This document shows, one piece after another, positions 8,757 to 17,685 of a stretch of 64,000 nucleotides of DNA. Each line of letters opens with the position of its first letter. Positions within the stretch are counted from its first letter, which is position 1. The notes under the pieces are model-generated. The model worked only from the letters and a program-made list of their open reading frames with translations, ran no database searches and was not told the origin of the DNA. The DNA lies in NCBI GenBank assembly GCA_022822495.1, contig JAJEBQ010000019.1, forward strand, positions 1 to 64,000, read 5' to 3'. The position numbers and the translations under genes are program-made. Origin of the DNA: Paracoccaceae bacterium. GTDB lineage: Bacteria; Pseudomonadota; Alphaproteobacteria; Rhodobacterales; Rhodobacteraceae.

Positions 8757-9513
8757 AAGCTTCTACACCTCTTCTCAGATGATGATATTGTGCATCATCA
8801 TGTCCACAGATTACCATAGCGCCTTCATTTTCATTTTTGCGAATGACTTTATACGAGGCGAGGAGAGCTTCGGCATCCCATGTGTTTTTTGGTACTTCGT
8901 CATTGTCAAGATTGCGGCGCAAACTCACGGCGTCTGAAGCCAACAGAATCCGACCGGTATTTTTTAAAAACGCCTTTAAACCCATCATGCCGGGAGTATG
9001 ACCAGGTAAACCGATAGTGATGAGCAACCCGTCATTCATTATGTCATGACCGTCGGTGCAAGTTTCTATTGGCATAGGATGATCCCACTCTTTCGGCATA
9101 TAACCCTGCATTGCGGCATTCTCAGCTCGGGCAGCTTCAAGTTCTTTCTCGTGAACAACAAAACGGGCATTGGTGAAGAACTCGTTACAACCGCAATGAT
9201 CAGGATGAAAATGCGAGTTTACAACAACATCAATATCACTTGGGGTTAGGCCAAGTTGGGTCAAACTATTGATGACATTGTTAGAATGATCACCAATCGG
9301 TTGCATGACTTTTGCGAGTTTGCCCCAGCGACCTTCAGCGTCAGTTGAAACCGATGGATGGCAACCGGTATCAAATAGAACCTTGCCTTTTGAGTGGCAA
9401 AATAAAACCGCAATAACAGGTAATTTTAACATCTCAGTCTTATCATTGCACTCAGGGACAAAAATATGTTTTCTCATTGTCAGACGCCCACCATCAAGAA
9501 TATGCATTTTCAT
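8749..9513 (-). CDS. Metallo-beta-lactamase-fold hydrolase (lactonase-like)
   Basis: This 254-residue protein has the dinuclear zinc motif HFHPDH (H101, H103, D105, H106), a downstream PGHTPG histidine, ASDAV with the bridging aspartate and a final ICGHD. The arrangement is closest to the AiiA/AttM group of N-acyl-homoserine or gamma-butyrolactone lactonases. It lies inside the molybdenum hydroxylase gene set, between the 2Fe-2S subunit (ATGA overlap) and the large subunit (eight-base overlap). I infer that it opens a lactone or hydrolyses an ester or thioester formed in the pathway, rather than quenching quorum signals. No signal peptide is seen, so it is cytoplasmic. Confidence 0.8.
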   Translation of the reverse strand: MKMHILDGGRLTMRKHIFVPECNDKTEMLKLPVIAVLFCHSKGKVLFDTGCHPSVSTDAEGRWGKLAKVMQPIGDHSNNVINSLTQLGLTPSDIDVVVNSHFHPDHCGCNEFFTNARFVVHEKELEAARAENAAMQGYMPKEWDHPMPIETCTDGHDIMNDGLLITIGLPGHTPGMMGLKAFLKNTGRILLASDAVSLRRNLDNDEVPKNTWDAEALLASYKVIRKNENEGAMVICGHDDAQYHHLRRGVEAYD

Positions 9514-9998
9514 GAGTTGAGCCTCTTATCTCTTTCATTGACTAGTGTACGTACAGCTTTAACGATATGATCATAACCAGTGCAGCGACAAATATTGCCT
9601 GAAAGTGCTTCGCGAATTTCCTTGTCATTACGCAGAGGCAAAGTGTCTAGAATTTCACGCACGGTTATTAAAAAACCAGGAGTGCAAAAGCCGCATTGCA
9701 AAGCATGATGTTCACGAAACGCATGTTGGATACGATGCATTTCTCGAGTGGTCCCGAGTCCTTCTACTGTTTCTATATTTGCTTCATCTAGTTGAACTGC
9801 CAGCAGCAGACACGATCGAACACTAACGCCATTCAAAATGATTGTGCAGGTGCCACAAGCACCATGCTCACAACCAACATGTGTTCCTGTCAATCCTAGC
9901 TCATCGCGTAGAAAATCGCTGGCTAACATTCTAGGCTCAACGTCAGCCTCAAAAGATTCACTATTCACATTCAAGGCAATCTTTAACTTATAACTCAT
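9510..9998 (-). CDS. Molybdenum hydroxylase 2Fe-2S subunit (CoxS-like)
   Basis: This 162-residue protein carries both iron-sulfur clusters of the family. The plant-ferredoxin-type set is C43, C48, C51 and C63 (CEHGACGTC). The second set is C102, C105, C137 and C139 (CGFC and CRC, followed by TGY). It passes electrons from the Mo centre to the FAD subunit. The ATG at 9998 overlaps the stop of the FAD subunit gene as TGATG; a GTG one codon earlier is an alternative. The gene order FAD, 2Fe-2S, hydrolase, Mo subunit differs from the usual uninterrupted coxMSL order because of the inserted hydrolase. Confidence 0.93.
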   Translation of the reverse strand: MSYKLKIALNVNSESFEADVEPRMLASDFLRDELGLTGTHVGCEHGACGTCTIILNGVSVRSCLLLAVQLDEANIETVEGLGTTREMHRIQHAFREHHALQCGFCTPGFLITVREILDTLPLRNDKEIREALSGNICRCTGYDHIVKAVRTLVNERDKRLNS

Positions 9999-10855
9999 CA
10001 CATCATCTCATCAATTGTGTCAAAAAGAACACGACGTGCTAAAGCTGAGACTAGTGACAGTCGGTATGCGGCTGAGGCATGAATGTCGTCATTAGGCTCC
10101 AAATCTTTTAAAACCAACGGCAGCGCCGCTTCAATTGATTCAACTGAGGCAGGTTGGCCTATAAGGGCGTTCTCAAACGCAAAAGCACGAACTGGAGTGT
10201 CAAATACACCACCTAGGCAAAGACGAATTTCAGAAAAGATATTGCCTTCAACACAAACTAAGGTTCCTACCGCAACAGCGGCAAAATCACCGGCACGTTG
10301 CGCGATCTCATCAAACGCCATTCGACAAGGATTGGCGATCAGTGGTAAATGAATGGCTGTCAAAATTTCTGTTTCTTCAATTTCGGTAACAAGAGGAGCT
10401 AGGAAAAACTCGAACGGTTTTGCGCTACGAGTGCCGCTGTTTCCTAGAATCTCAATCTCACCGTCTAACAAGGTTACAAGTAGTGGCCATTCAGCGGAAG
10501 GGTCGGCATGACACATGCTACCTGCAACGGTACCACGGTTGCGAATTGCGACATGAGCCACATGAACCATTGCTTTGGCGATGATAGGAAAATGTTCGGC
10601 TAACAAACTGCTACGTGCTGCCTCAGCATGACGTACAAGTGCACCAATTCGAATGCCCGTGTCAGTTTTTTCAATTTGGTTTAGTTGCTCGATCTGATTG
10701 ATGTCAACCAGTCGTTCGGGTTGAACTAGGCGAAAATTCATCATTGGTAATAAACTTTGTCCTCCGGCAATGATTTTCGCATCCTCGTGATCCAATGCGG
10801 CGAGTGCATCAGCAAGCGTTTTAGGGCGTAAATATTCAAATGCGGCCGGCTTCAT
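9998..10855 (-). CDS. Molybdenum hydroxylase FAD subunit (CoxM-like)
   Basis: This 285-residue FAD-binding protein of the CoxM/XdhB type has the two flavin pyrophosphate motifs of the family, AGGQSLLP near residues 31-38 and RGTVAGS near 111-117, followed by the C-terminal CO-dehydrogenase flavoprotein domain. It accepts electrons from the 2Fe-2S subunit and hands them to the quinone pool or another acceptor. Its ATG directly follows the stop of the crotonase gene with no spacer, and its stop overlaps the next start, so the set is translationally coupled. Confidence 0.92.
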   Translation of the reverse strand: MKPAAFEYLRPKTLADALAALDHEDAKIIAGGQSLLPMMNFRLVQPERLVDINQIEQLNQIEKTDTGIRIGALVRHAEAARSSLLAEHFPIIAKAMVHVAHVAIRNRGTVAGSMCHADPSAEWPLLVTLLDGEIEILGNSGTRSAKPFEFFLAPLVTEIEETEILTAIHLPLIANPCRMAFDEIAQRAGDFAAVAVGTLVCVEGNIFSEIRLCLGGVFDTPVRAFAFENALIGQPASVESIEAALPLVLKDLEPNDDIHASAAYRLSLVSALARRVLFDTIDEMM

Positions 10856-11632
10856 TTAACGTCCCCGAAATTTAGGAAGACGCTTTTTAGCAAAGGCATT
10901 GCGACCTTCAATATAGTCAAAGCTCGCAGCTGCGTCATCAATTAGACAATGGGCCTTACCAGCATCAAATTCTTGCAAGGCTACACTGTTGAGGATGTAT
11001 TTGGCACCCATTTGTGTCAGAGGTGCCTTGGTCGCCAACCTATTAGCAAATTCAATCGCAGCTTCTATCGGCGCGTCGGAGATGTCATCCACGAAACCGA
11101 TATTCTTGGCGTGTTCAGCATCGAATCGTTGTGCTGAATAGAGAATACGCTTGGCCTCGGTTAGACCCACCAATGCAAGTAATTTGCGGGTCGCCTGGAC
11201 ACCATAGACAATCGACAAGTTTGCCGCTGGAATACCAAATTTTGCGTCTCTGTGGGCATAGCGAAAATCAGCCGACATCGCCAAATGGGCACCACCACCA
11301 AGTGCGTAGCCAAAGATCACTGCAATTACCGGTTTGGTGCAATTCATAATTGCAGAACAGCCTTTATCAACTGCGATTTCATATTTTTTTGCCTGCTCCT
11401 TATTTTCGCGCATGTTGTCAAATTCATTAACATCAGCTCCAGCAGAAAAATCATTACCGGCACCGGTTAAAATAACTGCTCGTATGGATTTATCAGTTGA
11501 AAGATTTTCAAATAAGTCAGCAAATTCATTCCACATATTGTATGTGATGGTATTGCGGTTTTGTGGGCGATTGATCGTAAGGGTTGCGATACCATTTTCA
11601 GTTTTGATGAACATATCTGTCATGTTGAACAT
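10856..11632 (-). CDS. Crotonase-fold protein lacking both hydratase glutamates
   Basis: This 258-residue enoyl-CoA hydratase/isomerase-superfamily protein keeps the oxyanion-hole regions (SAGADVNEF and YALGGGAHLAM). In true hydratases, the two catalytic glutamates stand in GGGxE and in the following FGxPE segment; here they are His116 (GGGAH) and Ala136 (FGIPAANL). Water addition by the normal mechanism is therefore unlikely. Members without these residues include CoA hydrolases, isomerases and C-C lyases. A 2-oxoglutaroyl-CoA hydrolase of this fold acts after a Mo-dependent furoyl-CoA dehydrogenase in known furoate pathways; that parallel is suggestive only. The ATG at 11632 overlaps the CoxG-like gene stop as TGATG. 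Confidence 0.85.
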   Translation of the reverse strand: MFNMTDMFIKTENGIATLTINRPQNRNTITYNMWNEFADLFENLSTDKSIRAVILTGAGNDFSAGADVNEFDNMRENKEQAKKYEIAVDKGCSAIMNCTKPVIAVIFGYALGGGAHLAMSADFRYAHRDAKFGIPAANLSIVYGVQATRKLLALVGLTEAKRILYSAQRFDAEHAKNIGFVDDISDAPIEAAIEFANRLATKAPLTQMGAKYILNSVALQEFDAGKAHCLIDDAAASFDYIEGRNAFAKKRLPKFRGR

Positions 11633-12084
11633 CAAGAGGTTTGATTACTGACAACTGTATTGAAATTCTCAAAGAATTTCTTAGCTAGCCTCTTGGCAGT
11701 GCTATCTAGCAAACGCGAGCCCAACTGAGCGATTTTTCCACCTACATCCGCACTTGCATCATAGTGCAAGATGGTATTGTCTGTAGATACTTGTTCTAAC
11801 CAAACTCTAGCGGATCCTTTGGCAAAGCCCGCACCACCACCTTTACCTTCACCCTGAATAATATAGCTCTCAGGTGCTTTAATTTCGTTTAAGTTAACAT
11901 CGCCCGTGAATCTTGCCTTGATGGGGCCAACCTTGAGTGTTACCGTTGCCGTCAGATGCGTTGGACTGTTCATTGTAAGTTCTTCGCAGCCTGGAATGCA
12001 TTGCCGCAACACTGCAATATCGTTCAGAGCTTTCCAAACGGATTCACGTCCAAGGGGGATATTTATAGACTCATTTAGTTGCAT
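11632..12084 (-). CDS. CoxG-like SRPBCC-fold protein
   Basis: This 150-residue protein matches the CoxG family: IPGCEEL near residue 30, VGPIKARFTG, GEGKGGGAGFAKGSA and ADVGGKIAQLGSRL, followed by a C-terminal helix. In CO dehydrogenase systems CoxG is a lipid-binding-fold protein that links the enzyme to the membrane and to quinone. By analogy it would connect this molybdenum hydroxylase to the respiratory chain. The usual companion ATPase genes coxD and coxE are not in the window. An AAAGAAG stretch precedes the ATG. The gene is 45 bases downstream of the small frame at 12130-12345. Confidence 0.88.
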   Translation of the reverse strand: MQLNESINIPLGRESVWKALNDIAVLRQCIPGCEELTMNSPTHLTATVTLKVGPIKARFTGDVNLNEIKAPESYIIQGEGKGGGAGFAKGSARVWLEQVSTDNTILHYDASADVGGKIAQLGSRLLDSTAKRLAKKFFENFNTVVSNQTS

Positions 12085-12129
12085 TTTACTTCTTTTTTAC
12101 TATGTCTGACTGCGCTACCAGTTAGACTG

Positions 12130-12345
12130 TTAAGAGATACTGGATAAATTAAGACCTTCAAGAAAAAGTCGTTTAGCGGTTCTGTTGGTTAATGTGTAAG
12201 TATCATATAGCCTCGTTTTTTCAAATAAATTCTTGGCACCAATATATTGATAACATCCAGCCTCAACCTCATCGTTGATGAGGCTGGTAAGCCACTCCAA
12301 ATCAAACTGAGCAACTTCAACTAAATACGCATAAGCTAGGTTCAT
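12130..12345 (-). CDS. Hypothetical 71-residue protein
   Basis: I do not recognise this protein. It fills the gap between the FadN-like gene (nine bases away) and the CoxG-like gene in the same direction, and it is acidic in the first half (QFDLEWLTSLINDEVEAG) with no signal peptide or membrane segment. No clear Shine-Dalgarno precedes the ATG. Position and spacing support a real gene; the sequence could equally be a shrunken remnant of a longer one. No function is proposed. Confidence 0.4.
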   Translation of the reverse strand: MNLAYAYLVEVAQFDLEWLTSLINDEVEAGCYQYIGAKNLFEKTRLYDTYTLTNRTAKRLFLEGLNLSSIS

Positions 12346-12354
12346 CTTTAATGT

Positions 12355-14673
12355 TCAGTTCTTCAATGTTTTATTCTTGGTCAGCATATGAACTAAGCGT
12401 GCCTGTGAGGTTTCACGGGCAGCTAATGTAATGATCGCGTCACGCTCTAGTTTCATAAGGGCAAGCTCGTCACACTTGGCTTGTGGAAGCCCTACACCGG
12501 CCATTACCTTGGCAATCTCGGTCGAAATACCGACATCGGTATCGCTGAATCGGCCGGCAATCCTTTCTGCCTCAACAATTGCCAATAGACGTTTAAACAG
12601 CACCTGCCCACCAACAACAATTGTCGATTTTTCAGGTAACGTGTAATTGTGAGCGAGTTTTATGACCTTAGCCTTGGCCGCCGACAGTAGACGATCGCGA
12701 TTCATGATAATGTCATCGGTGGGCTTCAATAGGCCCAGATCACGTGCCTGCAAAGCTGAACCCGAATTAACACAACTAATCACCACACGGAAACCTGCCT
12801 CAGTTCCAAATAGCTTGTCCTTGTTCAGATATTGATGGCGCAGGGTCAGTTGCGTTACACCACCCCATGCCGGTAAAATACCCACGTTGCGTTCAGGAAG
12901 ACCCGCATACAATTCGGAATGCGCAACCACATGATTAGTATGCATCATCAATTCAGCACCACCACCCAGAGCAAGACCACCGGCCGCCGCTACAACAGGA
13001 AAATCGGAATATTTTAGGTTGTACCAAGCCATCTGACCACCACGAACGAATTCACGTAGACCATCCCAGTCCTGATGATTTGCAAAATCAACAAACACGT
13101 CCAGACGAGCCCCGGCAGAAAATGCACGGGCGTTGTCATTACCAATCACTAGGCCCTTAAAACCGCCTTTGATCACATCAATTGCCTTAGCCGCCATTGC
13201 GGTGACATCTGGATCAATCGCATTCATCTTGGTATGTATCTCAAAACACGCAACGCCGTCGCCCAAATCCCAAATCGTGGCGGAATTATTACCTATAATC
13301 TTGTCTGAGTTTTTTTTGATTAATCCCAGTGCCAGGACACCCTCAGCCGGCTTGATCTCCTGAATACCTCCTCTTACTTTCTGCAGGTGACCTTCAGTCG
13401 GATAAAATCCACCTTTATTAGCCGCTTGAACCAATAAGGCGGGGACCTCATGGCCCTCGGCCTCCATCCGTTCGGCAATCCAGCCGGCACCAACTTGATC
13501 AGCCAACTGGAACGGTCCTTTCTTCCAGTTATAACCCAGCCGCATTGCCAGATCAATATCACCAATATTTTCAGCGATATCACCGGCGATTTCGGCACAG
13601 TAAGCAACAAATTTGGACAGAACAGACCACGCATATTGTCCACCTTTGTCATCGTGATCACACAGTTTCTTCAGGTCGGTATAATCAGTTAGACACGATA
13701 AATTAGCGATACCTGCCGCTCGATATTTGATCAAGTTAAGGTCTAAAACCTCATTCACTCGTTCACCAAATTCATTCTTACGGCGGTAAAAACCGCCGGG
13801 ACCAAAACGACCAGTCAAGCCTTTATCTAGCATCGCGAGAAAGGTATTGCTTTGTGTAATGTCGTAATTTCGGTGATCATCATTTTCAGGTAAATTTTTC
13901 ATAAAACTGCCCCAAACCAGCGGCACCAGTTGAATACCCACATAATCAAATAGACCAAAAATACCCGTGCGCGGAATACCAAAGGGGCGACTCATTACCG
14001 CATCAGTTTCCTCAACTGTTAGACCTAGTCGAAAAGCCTCCATTGAAGCGACCGACATCCAATAATTGCCGACTCGGTTGGCGATAAAGCCCGGTGTATC
14101 GAAACACATGATATTAGACTTACCTAACAAGTGGTCGTTAATTGCATCAATGCGTGCCACCACAGTAGGATCCGTCTGATCATTGGACACAACCTCAAGC
14201 AGTTTCATTAGGCGCGGTGGGTTGAAGAAGTGTGTTATTACGAAGTCACGCCCAAAGCGCTTGCTCTGCCTCTTGGTCAAATCGGCCAGTAAAATAGTTG
14301 AGGTATTCGACGAAACAATTGAGCCATCTTTACGGGTCGCTTCTATACGCTGATATAAGTCACACTTGATCTGCAGATCTTCAAAGACGGCTTCAATGAT
14401 CCAGTCAGCTTCGGCCAGACGGTTAAAATTGTCCTCGACATTACCGGTGCGAATACGTGTGGCCAAATCTGGATGCATGAAACCATTCGATTTCAACTGA
14501 CGATCAACTCCAGCTTTGGACAACTGGTCACGATCTTTGGCCTCATCAGGGACAATATCTAGTAGGTCAACTTCAATACCAGCATTTGCTAGATGGGCAG
14601 CTATTCCAGATCCCATTGAACCAGCACCAACAACTGCAGCCCGTTTCAAATCCAATTCAACGGCGGTTTTCAT
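12355..14673 (-). CDS. 3-hydroxyacyl-CoA dehydrogenase/enoyl-CoA hydratase fusion (FadN-like)
   Basis: This protein of about 772 residues has a dehydrogenase at the N-terminus and a crotonase at the C-terminus, the FadN order, the reverse of FadB/FadJ. The NAD-binding motif is GAGSMGSGIA near residues 16-25; ITHFFNPP carries the dehydrogenase catalytic His. The C-terminal hydratase keeps both glutamates (GGGAE and LPERNVG), unlike the separate crotonase of this operon. It performs hydration and NAD-dependent oxidation in beta-oxidation. The start at 14673 was chosen because it overlaps the thiolase stop as ATGA; the upstream extension is Cys- and Trp-rich and lies inside the thiolase gene. 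Confidence 0.92.
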   Translation of the reverse strand: MKTAVELDLKRAAVVGAGSMGSGIAAHLANAGIEVDLLDIVPDEAKDRDQLSKAGVDRQLKSNGFMHPDLATRIRTGNVEDNFNRLAEADWIIEAVFEDLQIKCDLYQRIEATRKDGSIVSSNTSTILLADLTKRQSKRFGRDFVITHFFNPPRLMKLLEVVSNDQTDPTVVARIDAINDHLLGKSNIMCFDTPGFIANRVGNYWMSVASMEAFRLGLTVEETDAVMSRPFGIPRTGIFGLFDYVGIQLVPLVWGSFMKNLPENDDHRNYDITQSNTFLAMLDKGLTGRFGPGGFYRRKNEFGERVNEVLDLNLIKYRAAGIANLSCLTDYTDLKKLCDHDDKGGQYAWSVLSKFVAYCAEIAGDIAENIGDIDLAMRLGYNWKKGPFQLADQVGAGWIAERMEAEGHEVPALLVQAANKGGFYPTEGHLQKVRGGIQEIKPAEGVLALGLIKKNSDKIIGNNSATIWDLGDGVACFEIHTKMNAIDPDVTAMAAKAIDVIKGGFKGLVIGNDNARAFSAGARLDVFVDFANHQDWDGLREFVRGGQMAWYNLKYSDFPVVAAAGGLALGGGAELMMHTNHVVAHSELYAGLPERNVGILPAWGGVTQLTLRHQYLNKDKLFGTEAGFRVVISCVNSGSALQARDLGLLKPTDDIIMNRDRLLSAAKAKVIKLAHNYTLPEKSTIVVGGQVLFKRLLAIVEAERIAGRFSDTDVGISTEIAKVMAGVGLPQAKCDELALMKLERDAIITLAARETSQARLVHMLTKNKTLKN

Positions 14674-15872
14674 GATTTGAGTACCTCCACATTGACAAGG
14701 TTTTCGACAACTAGTGCGATACCCTGGCCACCACCAATGCACATGGTGATCAAGCCGTAACGACCACCCGTCCGCTTGAGTTCATACAGTGCCTTAATGG
14801 TCAAAATTGTGCCAGTTGCTCCAAGCGGATGACCCAGAGCAATCGCACCGCCATTAGGATTCAGCTTATCTTCGGGAAAACCCAGTCCGTCCGCGACGCT
14901 AATAGCTTGTGCAGCGAATGCTTCGTTGGATTCGATAACATCTATGTCGTCTAATGTCAGACTGGCACGTTCCAACGCAATCGGCACCGCCTTAACTGGA
15001 CCGATGCCCATGATTTCTGCAGGTACACCAGCTAGTCCCCAGCTCAACACCTTACCAATTGGATTCAGGTCACGTTGATCAACAATCTCTGCCCCCGCCA
15101 GCACGACACACGCACCACCATCGTTGATACCCGAAGCGTTACCTGCTGTAACCGAACCTTCTTTGCGAAAAACAGGCTTCAAACCCGCTAGAATTTCGAT
15201 CGAGATGTCCTGCTTAGGGTATTCATCACAATCAAAAGTCACCATACCTTTGTGATTCTTAATTTCAACAGGCACAATTTGTTCAGAAAAGTGTTTTGCT
15301 TCAATTGCAGCATTTGCCTTTTTCTGCGAATTAAGGGCATATTCATCTTGACGCTCGCGGGCGATCTGGTATTTCTCAGCAACATTTTCAGCAGTTTCAC
15401 CCATAGCACCATGACCAAATGGATCCGCCAGCGTGTTGGTCAGCCAATCATAAATATATCCATTACCCATTTTTTTACCGAATCGCATACCCTCAACCGT
15501 TAACGGTGCACGACTCATGACTTCGGCACCACCTGCAATCGAAATCTTGCTTTCCCCATTCTGAATCATACCCGTAGCGGTTGTAATGGCCTGCACACCT
15601 GATCCACACAGGCGGTTTACAGTCAAACCTAGTGCTTCATTTGGACACCCCGCTGCTTTTACGACAGTACGGCCCAAAAACAAGTCGGGTGCCTCGGTCG
15701 GAATTACGGTGCCAAAAACCGAGTTGTCTACATTGTTGGGTTCTATGCCGGCACGCTCAATGGCTTCCTTGGCAGCAAAGGTACCGAGCTGTGTGGGCGT
15801 AAATCTTGATAGACTTCCCCCAAATGAGCCAATGGGGGTACGTGCTGCACTCAAGATATAGACATCAGTCAT
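14670..15872 (-). CDS. Acetyl-CoA C-acyltransferase (beta-ketothiolase)
   Basis: This 400-residue thiolase has all three catalytic blocks: the nucleophile Cys89 in NRLCGSG, His348 in ALGHPLGATG and Cys378 in CIGGGQG. It cleaves a 3-oxoacyl-CoA to acetyl-CoA and a shortened acyl-CoA, completing the beta-oxidation step begun by the FadN-like enzyme, with which it overlaps by four bases. Biosynthetic and degradative thiolases share these motifs; the operon argues for degradation. GGAAAAG lies upstream of the ATG. Confidence 0.93.
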   Translation of the reverse strand: MTDVYILSAARTPIGSFGGSLSRFTPTQLGTFAAKEAIERAGIEPNNVDNSVFGTVIPTEAPDLFLGRTVVKAAGCPNEALGLTVNRLCGSGVQAITTATGMIQNGESKISIAGGAEVMSRAPLTVEGMRFGKKMGNGYIYDWLTNTLADPFGHGAMGETAENVAEKYQIARERQDEYALNSQKKANAAIEAKHFSEQIVPVEIKNHKGMVTFDCDEYPKQDISIEILAGLKPVFRKEGSVTAGNASGINDGGACVVLAGAEIVDQRDLNPIGKVLSWGLAGVPAEIMGIGPVKAVPIALERASLTLDDIDVIESNEAFAAQAISVADGLGFPEDKLNPNGGAIALGHPLGATGTILTIKALYELKRTGGRYGLITMCIGGGQGIALVVENLVNVEVLKS

Positions 15873-15900
15873 GTAAACTTTTCCACTATAATTCTCTTTG

Positions 15901-17685
15901 CTAATTGATTGAATATGTTGCCAACACTACGCTTCTGTGCGATTCATCTTCAAACAATCGAATAACATCTTCCGCTCGTTTGTGCAGTACGGCCCTTTGG
16001 TTTAAATATCCTTTATCGGTTATCTCACCATCTTCCTGTGATGGAACATCCACTAGGATCAGTGCTCTTTCGACCTTTCCAGAGGACCCTTTACATTTAC
16101 CTATCTTGGCTAACCCCTCAGCTAGATGTCTTCTGAGTTTTGGATTGCTCATAAGTTCTGTCATTTCTGCATCTGACTCTTCGGCAATCTGACGACAAGC
16201 ATTAATGTTCATGAAAAGCAAGGCCCCAATGTTATCCCGGTTATGCCCACAAATGACAGCATCCAAAATAGCTGGATACAAAGCATCAATCGTTGCCAAA
16301 CGTAAGGTGTTAACCCGAACCCATGTACCAGTCGTTAGCTTAAAGTTTTCTGCGATGCGTCCATCAAACAATATTCCCTGAGCAGGGTCGTCATCCAACA
16401 ATCGGCCCGCATCACCAATACGGTAGAAACCGTCTTCATCAAAGGCCTCAGCCGTTACCTTCTCGTTGCGCCAGTAACCTGGCGTCACCATTGGTCCACG
16501 TAATCGCAGTTCCATTTTATCGTCATCTGGAACCATCTTAATCTCGCAACCTTGCACCGGAACACCAAGATTATCCGATCGGGTATTGTTCGGGGGGCTG
16601 ATTGTAACCAAGGGTGAGGTCTCGGTGGAACCCCATGCTACATGCGACGCAAAATCCTCGTTTGCATAGCGACTGACTAAAGAATGATACCGATTCCAGG
16701 TGATGGCCGGAAGCGCAGCTCCGGCGGTAAACATGCGCCGCAACTTACTAAAGTAGGCACGAGCAAAACTGTCATCCTCTTCAAGTGCTGGTACCAAGAG
16801 ATTGAATCCACGTGGTACACCGAAATGGATTGTTGGGCGAAATTTAGTCAGATTTTCAATAGTTTTTTGAAATAGTCCCGGAATTGGACGACCATCATCA
16901 ATTATTAATGTGCCGCCATTTCTGATCGCGCACATTATCACCAAATTGCCGCCATACACGTGGCTCCAAGGTAGCCAGTCTAAGATAGTGGGTGCTTCAT
17001 CTTCGATAAAAGGCCATTCAGCCGCAATTGCTACTTGGTTTGAACAAATCATCCGCTGGGTGATAATTACGCCTTTAGGTGCGCCCGTTGACCCAGAGGT
17101 AAATAGAATTTTGGCGATAGTGTCGCTATTAATAGTCGCCAAATCAGGGACATCTCCAGAGACAGTTTCAAGATCCGCAAGCAAATGATCCGCACCATTC
17201 CCGCACGAGGTCACTGTAGGAATGCCCATGCCTGATGCGACGGCCAAGCTACGAACAAAAACTTGGGCATCTTGTGCAAAAACCAAGCCCGGAGTCAATT
17301 GCCTAAACAAAGATCGGATGCGTGCTAGGTCGGAGAACTGAGAATAGGCGACTGAGATTGGCACAACAGGAATTCCAAGAACCATACCGGCAAATGTGAC
17401 AACCGCGTGGTCAATGCTATTTTCTGACAAAATGGCAATCGGAGTATCGACATTCAACTTAAATTGGAGCAACCCACCTGACAATTTGCAAATTCGTGAC
17501 CATAAAGCACCGTAAGCGATGTTCAATCCCGAATTTAAGTCTATTATTGCAATCTTTTCAGAACGTTTTCTCGCATGTTCTGCTATAATCCCGGGTACCG
17601 TTTCAGTGTTTATGAAATCTGTCTTTGATCTATTTCTTATAATAAAACCACTTGTCGCATGCTCTTCGATTTCAACAACAGACAC
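15901..17685 (-). CDS. Feruloyl-CoA synthetase-like AMP-forming ligase
   Basis: This 594-residue adenylate-forming ligase has FTSGSTGAPKG at 195-205 and reads like the feruloyl-CoA synthetase subfamily: LDWLPWSHVYGGN, GTLIIDDGRPIPGLF, the AGAALP segment, WGSTETSP and the C-terminal DGEITDKGYLNQRAVL. The subfamily activates hydroxycinnamates and other bulky organic acids; ferulate itself is not proven here. It is the first gene of the operon and so probably makes the entry CoA thioester. The start is GTG, preceded by GAGGAAAG. The divergent regulator lies about 650 bases away. Confidence 0.88.
   Translation of the reverse strand: MSVVEIEEHATSGFIIRNRSKTDFINTETVPGIIAEHARKRSEKIAIIDLNSGLNIAYGALWSRICKLSGGLLQFKLNVDTPIAILSENSIDHAVVTFAGMVLGIPVVPISVAYSQFSDLARIRSLFRQLTPGLVFAQDAQVFVRSLAVASGMGIPTVTSCGNGADHLLADLETVSGDVPDLATINSDTIAKILFTSGSTGAPKGVIITQRMICSNQVAIAAEWPFIEDEAPTILDWLPWSHVYGGNLVIMCAIRNGGTLIIDDGRPIPGLFQKTIENLTKFRPTIHFGVPRGFNLLVPALEEDDSFARAYFSKLRRMFTAGAALPAITWNRYHSLVSRYANEDFASHVAWGSTETSPLVTISPPNNTRSDNLGVPVQGCEIKMVPDDDKMELRLRGPMVTPGYWRNEKVTAEAFDEDGFYRIGDAGRLLDDDPAQGILFDGRIAENFKLTTGTWVRVNTLRLATIDALYPAILDAVICGHNRDNIGALLFMNINACRQIAEESDAEMTELMSNPKLRRHLAEGLAKIGKCKGSSGKVERALILVDVPSQEDGEITDKGYLNQRAVLHKRAEDVIRLFEDESHRSVVLATYSIN

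Noticed and set aside
8749..9513. Quorum-quenching N-acyl-homoserine lactonase
   Set aside because: The fold and HFHPDH motif fit, but the gene overlaps hydroxylase genes on both sides; a pathway hydrolase is the simpler reading and no quorum genes are near.
6399..11632. Aerobic CO dehydrogenase (coxMSL) system
   Set aside because: Subunit layout and CoxG are alike, but the active-site loop is PYRGVGRP instead of AYRCSFR with its copper-binding cysteine, and coxD/E/F are absent.
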